Notes under the pieces: model-generated | What the model saw: the letters and a program-made list of their open reading frames with translations, nothing else | The model's database searches: none | What the model was told of the DNA's origin: nothing | Shown: positions 49,233-62,721 of the stretch, piece by piece | How the letters are laid out: each line of letters begins with the position of its first letter | How positions within the stretch are numbered: position 1 is the first letter of the stretch | Translations under genes and position numbers: made by a program | Assembly: GCA_013398615.1 (NCBI GenBank) | Contig: VZSR01000055.1 | Location: 3,152,883 to 3,216,882 of the forward strand | Source: Brachypodius melanocephalos | Taxonomy: Eukaryota > Chordata > Aves > Passeriformes > Pycnonotidae | DNA length: 64,000 nt | Direction of reading: 5' to 3'

Positions 49233-52200
49233 TTTCAGGGTCAAAAAAAATCCAGTGTTGCCTTGTCTAATAATAGCTCCTGGCAGGTGAGAGGATTTTC
49301 TGCTGTGAGCAAGCAGTGGTGGGACATGTCGGCGCAGCCTTTGCGCCCTCCTCCTCTCCTCCAGCACTTCTCATTTCTAGCAGAGGCGGAAATAAGCTTC
49401 AACAGGGTGTTCTGTCTGCATGGAGACAACAGGGAGACACAAAGAAAACGGGCACTAAAATGTAGGAATGCCCTGGAGGTTTGTCCACCCAGCTGGAGGG
49501 CCAGATGGGGCCCTTGTCCTCCTCAATGCTCACCTGAAGAGCTCAGCTCCAGCATCCACATGCCACCATCCTAGTGAGAGGGATGCAGTTTTTGGGTGGG
49601 TGAGTGATGGGAATCCTAATTCTGCCCCAGAGCTTCAGCAGCAGCAAGGGGAGAGCAAGCCCAGGAACCCCAGTGAGGAGCAGGTGGCTGTTGGACAACA
49701 CTTGGAAAGGAGACACACTTCCCTTGGAAACCATCAGGATCAGCTTTGCATCAACATCTGGTGTATGAGGAGCTGGCCAGAGCCACAAAAGCTTCCTGCA
49801 GGCAGGGCCAGCCACCCGAGCAAGCTGGGAGAGGGATGAGCATGGAAAGGGGGTGAGAACACTGCCTTGATGTGGCCAAAAACCAGCCGTGAAGCTGGCT
49901 GCTGTGGGAAAGACAGCGAGGAAAGAAGCTGTGAGGAGACATGGGAGCTAGGTCCAAAACCATGTGAGAAGCTAATAAAGTCTTTATTCCTGATTCCAAC
50001 AGGAGACAGATGGAGTGGTGAGGATTTTGAATCTTATCCTCACCAGCATAATTCCTCTGGTACACTAGCCACTGAAATCTTCCAGCTTTTTGTCACGGAT
50101 ATGGGCCAAGAAAGAAAGCAGAAGGAAATCTGTGGCACTAGAAATGTGCAATATTAGATAAATCTTTCTTGTTCATTCATGTAATTCCTCTACCTTGAAG
50201 TTAAAGGAAGGTCTTGTAAGACACCTCCCCTTCTCCAGCTTAATCACTTTTTACTGGTACTAATGAGGTAAAAACCACTCCTTGTAGGAAAACCTAGTTT
50301 TTCTTCCTTCTTTCTGCTTTTGTTTCCTTACAAAGAACACACAAAGGAGGCACACACAAAAGGAGAGAGGAAGCAACAGCAGCAAGATCACATTTCTGTG
50401 CCCGGCCTCCACCCTCTGTGACAAGAAACAGGCTGAGGGCAGGGGCTGCCACACTCAGGTATCTCCTCAGCCAAGCAAGCTGTGTCAAACTCTTGGACAC
50501 ATCTGCTTCCAGCCTGAACACCTAGAGAAATTTGGGCAAAGGCAGCGACCCCAATTTCTCCTCAGCTTTTTGTAGTTTTTTTGCAGGGTCCATCAAGCAA
50601 AGTGGAGGGAAGCCCAGCATGCTGAAACCACTGTCTATGGTTTGCTCAAATTTGTCTCCCTTTTTCTTCAAGACAACATCTCTCAAAGCCACCACTTGCT
50701 TCCAGGGTACCCCTGCACGTTGTCTGTTTGTTGGCATGTTCACACTGCCAGCACACTGGGGTGGGGATTGTCCATGGTACAAAAGAAATGCAAAGGGGAA
50801 GATGTCTGTGTGAATGTGAGAGAAAGACAGGTAAAGCTCCATAGTGGTAGGATCAAGTGTAAAAGAATTCCCTGTATTCATAATGAAGGCTGCTACTTCC
50901 AGTGAATCAGTTTGGCATGCCCACATGCCACGCAGTCTTCTTAACTCACAGTCGAAATGAGTCAGACCAAAAGCCCCTATGGTCCAGCAAACCAGCTCAC
51001 CAAACATCCTGGTTTCTGTTGGAGCAACAGGTAGGCAGGAGCAAGAAACCACTCCTAAAGGATGGAAAAAGTCTGTTCAAAAATGAGCTTACTGTGAGCA
51101 GTGAAGGAGCACTTGAGAGAAGTGAGGGCTCAATGGCTGTCACATCACAGAAGTGACACCAGGCCTTGGTACTCCTGAGTATTTGGTGCATGTGCACAAA
51201 ATCCACTTGCAAGATTCTGAGTAACAAAAGCCAAAGGCACAGCCAGACCTGCGAAGAGGCACATCACTCACCTGCAGCAAGAATCCCCCATGAGATCCTG
51301 GCACGTGCATGGTCTGTCCCAAAAGCAGCCCCTTTTCTAACCAGCCTCAGAAACCTTCTGCACCATCAGACCCAGCTGGAGAAAGACAAAGCAGCTCATG
51401 TCTCTGAGCTCAGCCTTCCTGCCAGATGACAAGTGGGGAAATGTCAATATTCTGCTGGCTTCACCCTTCCTCTCTTGAGGAGCAAGACAACATCATGCTG
51501 CAGTCCTGGCTGGGCTTTGATCCCCACTTTAGAAGAAGGAAGGAATTTTTTGGATGTTACTTGGAAGGAAGCACTCTAAGTTGTTGCAGTGGTGTCTCTG
51601 TTTTCCCTTCAAGGAGAGCCCCAAGGGAAGACATTGAGGAGAAGGTGCCTGAAGGTATCTCTGGGCTGCTGCCACAGAGGAACTCTAGAAGCCAGCATGT
51701 ACCTTCAGAGATGTGGCATGGGATAAACATCCTGAAAACAACTATAGCAAAGAAATGCCCTCCAAAGTAGAGGGAGTGCCACAGAGAGCTGTGGCTGGAG
51801 CTCTGAGTGGCCACAGCCCAGACACCAGCCCAAGCTGGGCAGGACAAGGTGAGCTGTAGATAACAGTGCTCTCACACTCTTCACCTCACACAGGAAGTAA
51901 CACCTCTGGATTGAACAAAGCCAGCTAGAAAATGGCAATGATAGAAAAGTAGATGTCTCCCTGCATGGTGCTGCTGGGCTTGGTTCAGTTTGGTCTGTCC
52001 TTCACATCAAGCCAAGGATGCTTGAGCCCTGTTTAGCCCAGTTGCATTGCTACACGTCCCCATCTCCTGACACACAGCAGAGCACAGCCACAACAACGGG
52101 CTGTGTCTTGGCACATCTTTGCTCTCTCTCTCTGGGGCATTGTTTCCACTGCAGAAGCCACAAAGTGCTGTACTGGTACATTTGCTTTTGTGGCTTTCTC

Positions 52201-53339
52201 TTTCCTTTACACTTCTGCTCTTTGTAAGACAGCACACAGTTTCCTCAGAGGGAATGTAAGTATCATACTCACATTTCCTTGTAAAGGTGACAGAGTCCCC
52301 CACATCTGAAGGGAACATCTCGAGAGACAATGTGCAGCTGTTCCCAGCTCTAAGTGCTCAACTTAGTGATGAGCCAATAAACATTCATGCCTGAGGCTTA
52401 TTTTTAAAAAATTGTTATAAAAAATATTGCTATTTGATCTACTAGAAAAAAAAGACTACAAAAAGTAGACTTGTAGCCCATCCTCTCTGGTATGAAACTT
52501 GGGTTATAATAAGTGGTATTTGCATGTGAGTCAGACATCCTGCACTGAGCACCACCCAAGACCTTCACACCTCTAAATTTCTCACCAGGCCTTTGAAGAG
52601 GCACAGTGTGTGAGAAGAAGAGCAAATGTGATTTTAATTGGAATGTCAAATGGGTAATATGTGGAGGGGAAGCTTTGGGGAAGGATAACTTTACTCTTGG
52701 GAGCTCTCATGGGATTGCACCCTGGCCTGCAAGACTGGGCTACATCTGGGTTGCCCCGGATGGCAGTTCAGGGCTTCCTGATGGCACACTCCCCTTTAGT
52801 GTAGCTTTTTACCAAGCAGGAGGAATTGTGGGCAGGGGCTAGAGCAAGGAAGAAGCAAAGTCAGCCCTAGCAAGGGGCGTTGCCCTGCACTACAGAATGC
52901 CAAGGAACTGCTGGCTCCCACATACAGTTTCAGCCATTTGGTGAATGGAGGACACATTCTGCTTCCTCTTCACTTCTGCCTTACACAGGGCCAGGAAAAG
53001 AAAAACTCCAGCCTGAATAAAGTAGTGGAAATATGAAGATCAATAACTCAAAAGAGAGCTTTAGCCAAGGGTTTGGCAGGGATGCTGACTCAGTGCCTCA
53101 GAGCTAACTGAGAGCCCTGAGTCGCCTGTACACAATGAAAATCTTCCAGAAATAGTGACACACACACATACACACACTAATGATACTGAAATAGTTGTCT
53201 GCACAAATGCACAAACTTTTTAATCCTTTTCTCATGAAAAGTAAATTAACATTTTCAAACCATGAATCATGCAGAAATCCTCAGCTGATGATTTGAAGAG
53301 ACAATTCCCCTGTGATGTCCATAATCCCACAGAGAATCA
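49233..53339. other. CD2 upstream region, no further gene recognised
   Basis: This contains the unmapped CD2 promoter and 5' UTR just above 49,232. The 176-codon minus-strand frame at 50,522-51,052 has no recognisable domain. The segment about 50,940-51,060 (GTCAGACCAAAAGCCCCTAT...GGTCCAGC) vaguely resembles an old amniote repeat beginning 'GTCAGACCAAAGGTCCATCTAGCCC', but is too diverged to assert. Confidence 0.5.
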
Positions 53340-53600
53340 ATCAGAGAATACTCTGAGGAGGAAGGGATCCACAAAGATCACCAAGTTCAGCTCCTGTCTC
53401 TGCATAGGACAACCCCAAGAATCACACCCTGAGCCTGAAAGCATTGTCGAAACAATTCTTCAACTCAGACTTGGAGCTGTGACTACTTCCCTGGTGTGCC
53501 CATTCCAGCACCCCCAAAGCCCCTGGGAGAAGGGCCTTTTCCTGATATCTAACCTAAACCCCTCACCCCAACACAACTTCATGCCGTTAAACCTTTAGCC
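53340..53600 (-). mobile_element. CR1 LINE 3' region, reverse orientation
   Basis: It reads as reverse-complement CR1: GGGATCCACAAAGATCACCA, AGTTCAGCTCCTGTCTCTGC, ATAGGACAACCCCAAGAATC, GTGACTACTTCCCTGGTGTG, CTTTTCCTGATATCTAACCT and CAACTTCATGCCGTTAAACC. It is a well-preserved copy truncated at both ends. Confidence 0.93.
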
Positions 53601-56600
53601 CCAGGTGTTCTCTCTGAGACACATTTTCTTCTTTTCCAGCTGTAAGCATGTGTCAACAGCCAAACCTCACAAAAAAACACCCTTTATTTCTGGACTGAAG
53701 GAACAAAACTCCCTTAGACCAGGCAGTCTGTGGTTCACAGCAGCGACTGAGGCTAGAGCAGATGGCAGCATCCCATCAGTTATTCCTGCAGATGGTGCAT
53801 TTCAGTCTTGCTGATGGTTTCCATCATCTATAATGGCCCCAGATTTAGGACCTAACTTTCAGCATCTTGTTCCAGTAAATTCAGTGACATTACTACCGCT
53901 GCAAAAGGCGTTGGCTCGCTGGCGTGCTGCAATCAATCTGTCTTACACAAGAAGCCAGATAAATGGCCATAAAAGCCTCTTCTAGCCTTGGCAGTGGTAA
54001 ATACACAAAGATTTGTATTAACTACAGTGTGCCCCTTCATCACCAGAGAGTGGATGGACTAGCTACCCAAGAAGGACAATAGAAGAACAGCTGCTCCTAG
54101 AAATATATCCAGGAATGACAAGTTGTTGCTACCACCTAAATAATCTTTTGGACAAGATCTGACAGTCCCCAGAAACCACCAGCTTAATAAATGCATGTAC
54201 ACCTGATGTTTTGTACAGGGTTTTATTCTACTACAGTATTATAAACTCAGAGGGGAGTGAGGGACAGTTGGAAAGAGGCAGGTGGGAGGTTGAGAAGTGA
54301 TGCAGGAGACTGAGAACAAACAACTGGATAAAACATTTATCCCTAGAAGTGGCACTGAATGGCTTTTATATAGTTCCCACAGAAGAAGGAAAGTCTTCCC
54401 TTCAAATACAAGACATTGTTGGCATTTTTGCTACTAGTGCAGCCCCTGGGGGCATAAAATGTCCCTCCTAGAAGACCTTGCATAAGCCTCTGTGAAGCAC
54501 CACTGTGGATCCTAAAAGTGTCTGTAGTTTATTTATTAGACAGTGGACCTGTGATAGCAAAGAAAAAAAAATTTTAAAAGGCCCACTATGTGGTCTTACA
54601 CACACATATATATATAAGGAGGCTTGACTCTCGTTACTGGGAAACGAAGATGTAAATTTCTCAGAAAGATCTGGATGACCTGTCAGCAGTCTTCCTGTTG
54701 CCCTCTGAAGCAAGAAATGTGCCCTGGTGTCTTTCACCTCACTGACACAGATGCTCTTTGCACCATGTATAGCTAGGGCCATGAGATCCAGTGAAAATTC
54801 AAGTCCTTTCCTCTCAGTGCAGATCCTGGCTTAGCAGCTCAGTTTCCCCTTCTTCTTCTCTGGTCCTACAAGTTTCCTGTGCCCTGTGAAGCTGGTGTTG
54901 GCCTCTCTGATGTTTGTCTGTCCCTACATTTAAATGCATCACCTCACCTAGTCCTGCCAGGCAGCAACCTGAGAGTGGCAGGATGGGCTCAGCTCTGGGG
55001 CCAACACCCCACACCAGCAGCAGGAGCCACACCAGTGTTGGCAAAGAGCTTTATCCACAGCAGAGGAAAGCACAGGCACAAAGCTGCCCATCTTTCTGAA
55101 CATCTACGTCCCACAGCTGCTGTTGCCTGCCAGGAAGAGTAACGGCTAAGGTGCTGTGTCATTGCATTTCTGAGAGTTTCTGCTTTTTAAGATCTCAGGA
55201 AGGCAGGTGCAGGGTGTTCTGTGTGACACAGGTGAGCACTGGGGCTCATTTGTGGCTTTTCTCAGTATTTCTACCAGGGCAGTACCTGCAGCCCAGCTCC
55301 TTCTGTTACACTCCTGACAGTCAGAGGGTGCCACCATTCTTTTCTTTGCATTGCCATCATGGCAGAGCAGCCTTTTTGTTAATTACACGTCTCAGGTTCC
55401 CTACATACATGGCTTTCAGCAACTCAGTAAAAATGTGCTGAACTTCAGCAGGCACTTTGCAGAGCAGGGAGTTTACAGTGCAGCCTCAATGGAAAGTTAC
55501 TGTGCACTCACAGGTAGGAGGAACTGGGTTAGCACCACAGCTGCCATGGTTATTTGTGTTATATTGATATTCCTGTAAGCTCTTCAGCATCAGTAATCCG
55601 GTATAAAAACAGGCATCTACTTTCCTCCTATGCTGAGGCTGTTTAACCATTGGGACTTTTTAAGATAGATGAGATAAAATTTATGGCACTGTTGACACCT
55701 CCTGATTCTTCTCTCCAGCAAAGAAGGGCCTTTTCATCTGCATCTGGTTCTCCAGAGAAAGCTATAAACAGATCTTTGTACTGGCCAAATAACAAAGCTT
55801 TAAACACTCAACAAAAGGCAGGGAAACAAAGCTCCTTATCAGACACTAAATCATCTGAAGAGAAAAAGTCCCAAACTCTGACAGCTGGGCAGAAATGCCT
55901 ACAAAGAGAAGCTGAAATCACACAGCTTTCACCGTGACCTCCTATGGCAGCAAGAGGAATCCTGACCCAACCGGTGCACAGGATGGAAAGAGAGCTGGCA
56001 CATTCTTACCTGTATTCAAGGTACCTAAAAGGCTGGCTGGAGTCCTGCCTTTCCATCACCCTTCTCCTATCTCATCTAGCAAAACCTATTCCAGAAAGTG
56101 ACATCAAGATAAAAATGCGGGAAAGGATTTGCTAGAATGAGGAGGCGGAGGAAGAAGAAAGGTTATTTCCTGTTTGCTGCTATCAGATTTGGGGTTACTC
56201 CCCTTCTCGGGTTTATCAAAATTAGCAGAGCAAATGACAAAATTAGCAAAAATTAGCACATTCCCTGCAAATGACTCAGAAGACAGAGGAGTGAGAAGTC
56301 CCTGCAGCCCCTGGCAAAGCATCACCTGGAGGCTCAGTGGGGCTGTGATCCACCAGAGGAGCGCATCTGTCTGGGGAACACCATCCATGACAAATGCCAG
56401 GGAGAGCAGGCCTGAGGAGAAAACAGCAGCTGCAGCTTTCCAGAGAAATCATTTTATACTGCCTGAAGAGTTTGCAGGATGATGGAGGGCAGACCTTGCC
56501 TGAGACCCCTGCAGCCTCCCCACCTATTTAAGGGAAGAAAAATAATCTCTGTCTGCCATTACTCACCACCACGTCTGTACCCTCAGTCATTAAGCACGTG

Positions 56601-57734
56601 CCCTTTCTTCCCTTTGGATCCTGCACAGCAGTCACTGAATCTGTGTCATCACCCCCTCCCTCTCTCTGTCCCAGCCAGCAGTGCTCCTGCTCCAGGCTCC
56701 GTGTGCCCCCTTGGGAAAGCCTCCACCAACTTCTCCAGCTGGCTCGAGGTGAATGGAGTCGACATTTACACACCTTCCTGAATGTGTCACTGACATATCC
56801 CTGAATCCCACCCCTGCTGTCCCAAATTCCCTCGCCATAGGTTTGCAGGTGGTTTCAGAGGAGAAATCTGATGCCTATTGCCCTGTGATTGAAAGCTTTC
56901 ACAGGAGTGCAACACAAACGCTTAGTGCTTTGCTTCAAGTCAAGCTGTCAATGTCACTAAAAAACACCATCACAAGTTTTTTTGTTTGAAGATATCTTGT
57001 TACATGATTTTTCAGTATCCAAAAAAAAAAAAAAGCTTTTAAAACTGCTTCGCTCCTTAGTTTAGGGAAAATATGTTTTGCCCTCAAAGAGAAAGTTGTA
57101 TAAACCAAAGATGAGACAGCAATGCTGGCTGGAGGATAGGCAGCCAGCTGTATTTCTTCATTCCATTTGCATATGATATGGGAGTAGACAATAATTCTCT
57201 CCAATGTACTGCATTCGCAATTCCAAAAGATTTGCTGAAAACTGCCTCCAAGTAATTCTTAGTCTGTAATGCATCTTTGGACTATAGCCTCATTCAGTAT
57301 TTTATCATGGATATTGGCTAAGTGTGGCACGGAATACGCTAACCAGAAAAATAGATCGATTTAAAGATAAGCTGACATGGCCACCATATTTTCTACCTCT
57401 GCAGATGAGAACTTTCCTTATATTAGTGTTTGGAACAATGAGTAGACCACAGCTGTGCCAGGTACATGAACTTATAAGTGTAATGAATAATTTTATAAAG
57501 TCATTTTTATTCCTGCTGACCTCAGGGCTGATGGGAGAGTGGGGGAACCTCCACAGCTTGGGGCTGAAATCTCACCTCAGGCAGGAAACATCTTCATGAA
57601 GGTGACAATGATGCCATCAGTGTGCACGGGCAGAAAGATTGCTGCACTGCATCGTGGTCCTGCACAGCCCAAAGAAATGTGCTAACTGATCATACCAAAG
57701 TTAAATTCATCTTGATATAATTAACACAACACTT
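53601..57734. other. Intergenic stretch, no gene recognised
   Basis: No supportable gene was found. An (AC)/(AT) run lies near 54,597-54,617. The plus frame ending at 55,578 finishes with a short hydrophobic stretch (TTAAMVICVILIFL) and is discussed as a weak candidate in the findings. Poly(A/T) runs lie near 57,019-57,034. Confidence 0.5.
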
Positions 57735-58010
57735 GCCAGCAAGGACATGCAGTGGTAGAACATGAGGTAAAGGCTTTAAACTAAGAGAGAGTGGATTTAG
57801 ATTGGGTATCAGGGAGAAATCCTTTTCTCAGGCACAGGTGGCCCAGGGAAGCTGTGGCTGCCCTATCCCTGGAAATGTTCAAGGCCAGGTTGGACAGGGA
57901 TCTGAGCAATCTGGGCTAGTGGAAGGTGTCCCTGCCCACAGCAGGGGTGTTAGAATTAAATGGACTTTAAAGGTCCCTTCCAACCCAAACCTTTCCATGA
58001 TTTTATGATT
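57735..58010 (+). mobile_element. CR1 LINE 3' end with terminal repeat
   Basis: The full CR1 3' sequence is present: GTAAAGGCTTTAAACTAAGA, GGATTTAGATTGGGTATCAG, GTGGCCCAGGGAAGCTGTGG, CTGCCCTATCCCTGGAAATG, TTCAAGGCCAGGTTGGACAG, GAAGGTGTCCCTGCCCACAG and AAGGTCCCTTCCAACCCAAA, ending in ATGATTTTATGATTT. That ending is the short direct repeat that terminates CR1 elements. It is one of the least diverged copies here. Confidence 0.96.
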
Positions 58011-58726
58011 TCCTTGCTGGAAAAGTACAAATATTTAGAAGGGCTTAGGGCCTTCTAGGTTCTCAGTAAAGACACTCCTGCTGTCTCCAGCCACATCCTC
58101 TGCCCGGGGAGATGAGTCATGTAATCTTGCAGAAAGGAAATGCAACACTTACTCTGAACAAAACCAATGCAGGATACAGTGGCTGTCAAAGGTCTCAGGC
58201 ACTGAGCAGCCTGGCAGAAGGCACAAACAGCATCCAAATACTAATCCAAGCTTCTGCAATGGAATCATGGAATTCTGCTTCCACCTCTGACAGAAATGGG
58301 TGATGCCGCCCTTCTTACCCACTTCTGTTACCAGTTCTGTGTGTTTAGCTATGGAAATCTGCAGGGCATCTCACTCCTGCCTGCCTGGTGCTAATAATAC
58401 CAGTTTGGATTCTACAGCACCACCAGAATTTGCTGTTTCATTTTAAGGAATGGCTTTAAAGATGTCTCTCTGTGACACTGCCTGCTACACATGAATTAAT
58501 TACACATGAATCTCTTATTTGCTTGTTTTGAAATGAGCTGCAATAATTCATAAAAGGTGACATGATCTTACCATGTACATGGCTAAAACCAAGAGGGGTT
58601 TTCTTCAACTACACAGATTTCTATCAGAAGTTCACGCAACCACTGTTTGCACTTCTCTTCAGTACAACAGATGTTTGATTTGCTATTGTAAACTGACCAT
58701 TATCAGTTTTGTCTATCTGCTCTTAG

Positions 58727-58911
58727 ACTCACCAACTTCTACTCTTGTAGCTTCTGTGGAGCTGAGGGTGACAGGGAAGGCTGGTCCTGCAGCTGCCCAT
58801 AAACTGCTGGCTCTGGCCCTGGTGTCTCTGCTCCTGTGCTGGGCTCTGAGGCAGCACCCCAAGGGCTCCATACACAACCACTGGGACATCAGGCACAGCA
58901 GCCTGTGGTAG
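58727..58911 (+). CDS. Candidate terminal exon of a type I membrane protein (partial, unidentified)
   Basis: A good acceptor (TTTTGTCTATCTGCTCTTAG|) opens a phase-1 frame of 185 nt ending in TAG. It encodes a juxtamembrane stretch (SPTSTLVASVELRVTG), an 18-residue hydrophobic segment (KLLALALVSLLLCWALRQ) and a short basic/histidine-containing tail ending SSLW. Phase-1 entry and this layout fit the transmembrane exon of an Ig-superfamily protein, and the orientation, divergent from CD2, is that of mammalian CD58. I found no matching Ig-domain exons upstream and no nearby AATAAA, so it may be chance. Confidence 0.25.
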
Positions 58912-61900
58912 AGGTTGAGAAACAAAGCATTGTTTCATTACTGGGAAGTGGGAGCTTTTTTGATGTGATAGTTCATCCCAAATGCTAAAAGAATCTAAAG
59001 GGATCCTTCCTCTGCTCACCATCCTACATTTCTTGCTTGCTTTTGCTTTCACTTTGATCTTAAGTCAAATAAGTTCATTCTCTGCTGTCCTTTTACATTC
59101 ATAAATTAATTACATGATGAAAAGATTTCATTTCATGTCAGTTGTTGCTTAGCACACACCACAAGCAAAGTCCTCTCTTCCCACCATGAAAAACTGACAC
59201 GGATACAAATCTAAACCACTGCTCTGTACAATGCTACAAACCACTGCTGGTTTGTCTCAGGTGGGAGGATATCACATCCCAAAACATCCACACTTCCCAC
59301 AGAGCAGAGCTCCCCTCACCCTGCCAGTACTTGGTTAGCAGAGGGCAGGAAGCTGCACCACTCCTAGCCTTCCCCAGTGGCCAGAGAAGATGATGTAGTG
59401 GTCAGTTCTCATCACCTGGAAAGCACCAGCTCCCCAAAAGAGGCCAGAGCCACCTGGAGGCACCAAGGACTCTCTCAGCAGCCCAGAGCAGGCAGAGCTA
59501 GCATGGCACAGCCTCACTAAAGGCACCAGAAGCCCCAAGGAGGCAGCACAGGCACCTCCATCTCCAGTTGAATTCCTGATAGCACCATCCACATCCACAG
59601 CCTGCTCTTCTGTCAGACCCAGGCTGGAAAGTGTCCCTTCTCTTTCCTGGGAGGTGCAGCACCATAGTCAGACTGGAAAACACCTGGAACTCCAGGCAGA
59701 TGGCTCCTCAGAGTGCTGGGTTCATAGACTGCAGGGCAGGATCACCCATGCCCAGTCACACCAGCATTCCAGGGATAAACCTGTTATGGTGAACTCAAGG
59801 GATTTTTTAGGATCATATCAGGACATTGCTTTTACCCACAATCTGTGCCCACATGTCTAGGGGTGAGAACAAGGCACCTCCTCCTTGCAAAAGGTGCTGT
59901 GCAGTCCAGTATCCTCTCCCACAGCTAAGGTGGCTTAGGTGTCATAAAAAGATACAGCTGGATAAAGATGGGTAAAACCAGATCATCACCCTGCATCCCT
60001 GCCCTGCACCTCACAGGTCAGGCAAGGCACCACAGCAAGGCTTGGTGAGCTGCTGATGCACATGGATGTGTGCACCATTAACACACACATTCCAACAGGG
60101 ACAAGCTTTGTGCCACTGTCCTACAGCCACTCCTGGGGTGACTTACAGATGAATGTCCTCATGATCTCTGTGCCCTTGACCACCCAAGTCAGCTCTAAGC
60201 AGCAATAACTTGTTATCACCTTCTCTTTATTTGGCTGTGTATAAATTTGAAAATAAGCCTGTATTTCCTGTAAAAACCAGAAAGAGACAATTATTACATA
60301 ACAAAACTTAAACAGTTGCGAAAGAAGCTAGAAAACAGATCTTTTTATTTGGAACAAAATGAATCACAGGGGAAAGGAAAAAGAAAAAAAAAACAAAACC
60401 AAAAAAGGAATAATAGCAGGCCATGAACACATACAATTAAAGGAAGAGCACAGGCTGCATCATTTCTCTCCTGACCTCACAGTAAGAGAAACTTTTGCCC
60501 TGTTGCTGAATGGCATTTTCAGAGGTAAAGGACAGAAAACTAGCCGTGGTTCAATCTGTCTCACAAAGATCTCTTGCATCTCTAAGGGAAAAATCCTTCC
60601 AGGACTGGGATTTTAATAATGGTGGTGCTCACAGCTGCTGGGCACCCCCAGCCCACCCAGGGCTGACAGCAGGAAGGCAGCACTAAGATAAGCTAGAGCT
60701 GGGATGTCTCAGCCCAGCAGGACAAGGCTGGCCCAGCTCTCTCACCCTCAGCACTGAAACACTGCTGTCTTCTCCAGCTCAGAACGCTGTTCAGCCTTTG
60801 AAGCATGTGCTGGAGTCGACTGTCCCCTCCTGCCCCTGCCAGAAAATGCAGAAGTGAAGCAGTGCTGGCTATGTCCCCCCATTTTGGTGACACTGGCCCA
60901 GGTGACATTCACCCAGCATTGCTGCTTCTGCATTGCCACCCCATGCACTGTGTGTCACCTTTTTGTCATTTAACTCACAGCCTCTGAGGAATGTTTGTAC
61001 TGAAAAGAGTTAGAACAGCACCATAAAGGAAAGAATTATCACCTCCCTTCTTACCGTGGAAAATCTGATTCCTACAGCACACAGGCTGCGTCACCACCAA
61101 CACAAGATCCAAACATCTTCTAAAGAGATTCACAGGACAAGGAAACAGCAAGAACAATCACCTATGGCTGGGTGTCACTGATGCAGAGCCTTGGCAAGTA
61201 CATAGAGATGAAGGGCTCCCAGGTAAGCCTGCAGCCATCCTGCCAGCACCCTGGGCTGGGAGAGAAGCCTTCAGTTTAGTTTGGATTCTGCTGAGGTGCT
61301 CGCAGCCCTCGTTGGATGGCATTCACCAGACATGTCTTAAATCCATTTGCCAAGGGATTCACAGTGTCAGCACAACATAAAACAGGGACAAAATGACAAG
61401 GGAGGAGAGGAATGCAGTACCCACCTCCCCATCCCTTTTGGTCCCAGTTTGTACCATCTCTGCTTTTACTACCATGCCTTTCTAGCCCAGCAGGCTAATT
61501 TAACACTAACAACCAATTTAACACCTCACTCTAACTACTTAAATTGTCTTATACAGTAAATACTTTGCTCTGGCAGCACATCCTGCAGCACTCCCTGAAG
61601 CCTGACAACCCTGCAGTCCCTGGCAGCTTCGCTGGGACCCAGCTACCTGCTGCCTGAGACAAAGTCCCTGCCCTCTCCTTACCACATCCTTCTTCCCTGC
61701 AGGTCTACCGGACCTGCTCCACAGGCACACCTCCCCTGAGCAGAACGGGACGTGAGTAGCAGCAAGGCTTACCTAAGAGATTCTCTAAATTGCTGCTGTC
61801 CCTGCAAATAACGCAGCCCAGAACAAGCCTACGTGCACAGGCAGATGGCCAGCTTCATCAGCTTGCAGTAGCTAAACTATTACACTAAGGGCACTAATGC

Positions 61901-62592
61901 TTGCATTGATAAACAACCTCAGCCTTAAATTCAAGGTTTCTGTCAAAATTTCAGCCCCAAGCCCCAGCCCCCCTCCTGCTGCAGGCAAGCAAGCAAGTGA
62001 CAGTGCTGGCTTAGCTCAGGGGCAGCCCAAGCAGTTGGGTTCCGGTGACAGGTAACCTGTATCCTCTGTCATTTGGGGCACCAAGAGGTGAGCAAAGCCA
62101 GCAGCACCCCAGCTCTGCACACAGCATCTGCAAGTCAAATTTCAAGCCCCCACCACTGCTCCTGTTCTGGGCAGCAAGAGGTGAGGGCCAAATGGCAGGG
62201 TCTGGAGCTCAGAGGAGAGGCTCAGATAAGCACCCAGGGCAGCAGATACAGAGCTGAGACCTCCTTTGAGTTTCCTTGGCAGGACCTGTGAAAAATGCCC
62301 TGAAATCTCCCGAGAAGAAGCTTCCTCAGGAAATTTCTGGCAAGTTCTTGGTTTCTGCCTGGACTGGCAGGCCACCTCAACCTGCCTGTAGTGCCTGCCC
62401 CTGGCTGGCATAGACAGAGGGCGAGCAGGGAGCAGGAGCAGCTGCCCATCTCATTCCAGGCTGTCCCCTGGGGCTCCTTAGTTGTGCTGCAGCTCTGTTA
62501 TCAGGGAAAGCATCAGAGAGCTGCCCACTTTTGTTTGTTAGTGAACCTGTCAGGCCACGTGTGTGCTTTTCTCTATATTTTCTTTTCTCTTT

Positions 62593-62598
62593 TTTAAT
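62593..62598 (-). terminator. Candidate poly(A) signal for the 62.7-kb exon
   Basis: ATTAAA on the minus strand lies about 124 nt beyond the stop of the candidate exon at 62,722-62,882. It supports that exon being the last one of a transcript. Position is the only evidence. Confidence 0.3.
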
Positions 62599-62721
62599 GA
62601 AGTCAGAAGGTCTGACACCTCTCGTTTTTTTCCCCCGCTAAGATTTTCCAGACACAGTGAGACTATGGGATGCAAAGGACAAGTGTCACAGGCCTCAGGG
62701 TGGAACAGCAAGCACATGAGA

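Larger units (their letters stand above)
58011..62721. other. Mostly non-coding stretch with one candidate exon
   Basis: Apart from the candidate plus-strand terminal exon at 58,727-58,911, I see no supportable coding sequence or RNA gene. The interval lacks recognisable CR1 copies after 58,010. Confidence 0.45.

Noticed and set aside
50522..51052. 176-codon minus-strand frame upstream of CD2
   Set aside because: No signal peptide, Ig pattern or recognisable family. Part overlaps a possible old repeat. Length alone is not evidence here, where many frames of this size occur.
52265..52370. Minus-strand exon-like segment ending AAAT|GTGAGT, similar to the CD2 exon 1 donor, with an Ig-sounding GDSVTFTRK
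   Set aside because: No signal peptide, no following Ig exon in phase, and weak acceptor. Similarity to the CD2 donor is only the consensus.
58099..58305. Two overlapping plus-strand frames, one cysteine-rich (SCNLAERKCNTYSEQNQC) resembling a GFR-alpha-type spacing and one Ig-like (GNATLTLNKTNAGYSG)
   Set aside because: Both frames stop without a usable donor, they exclude each other, and the cysteine spacing does not match GFR-alpha domains closely.
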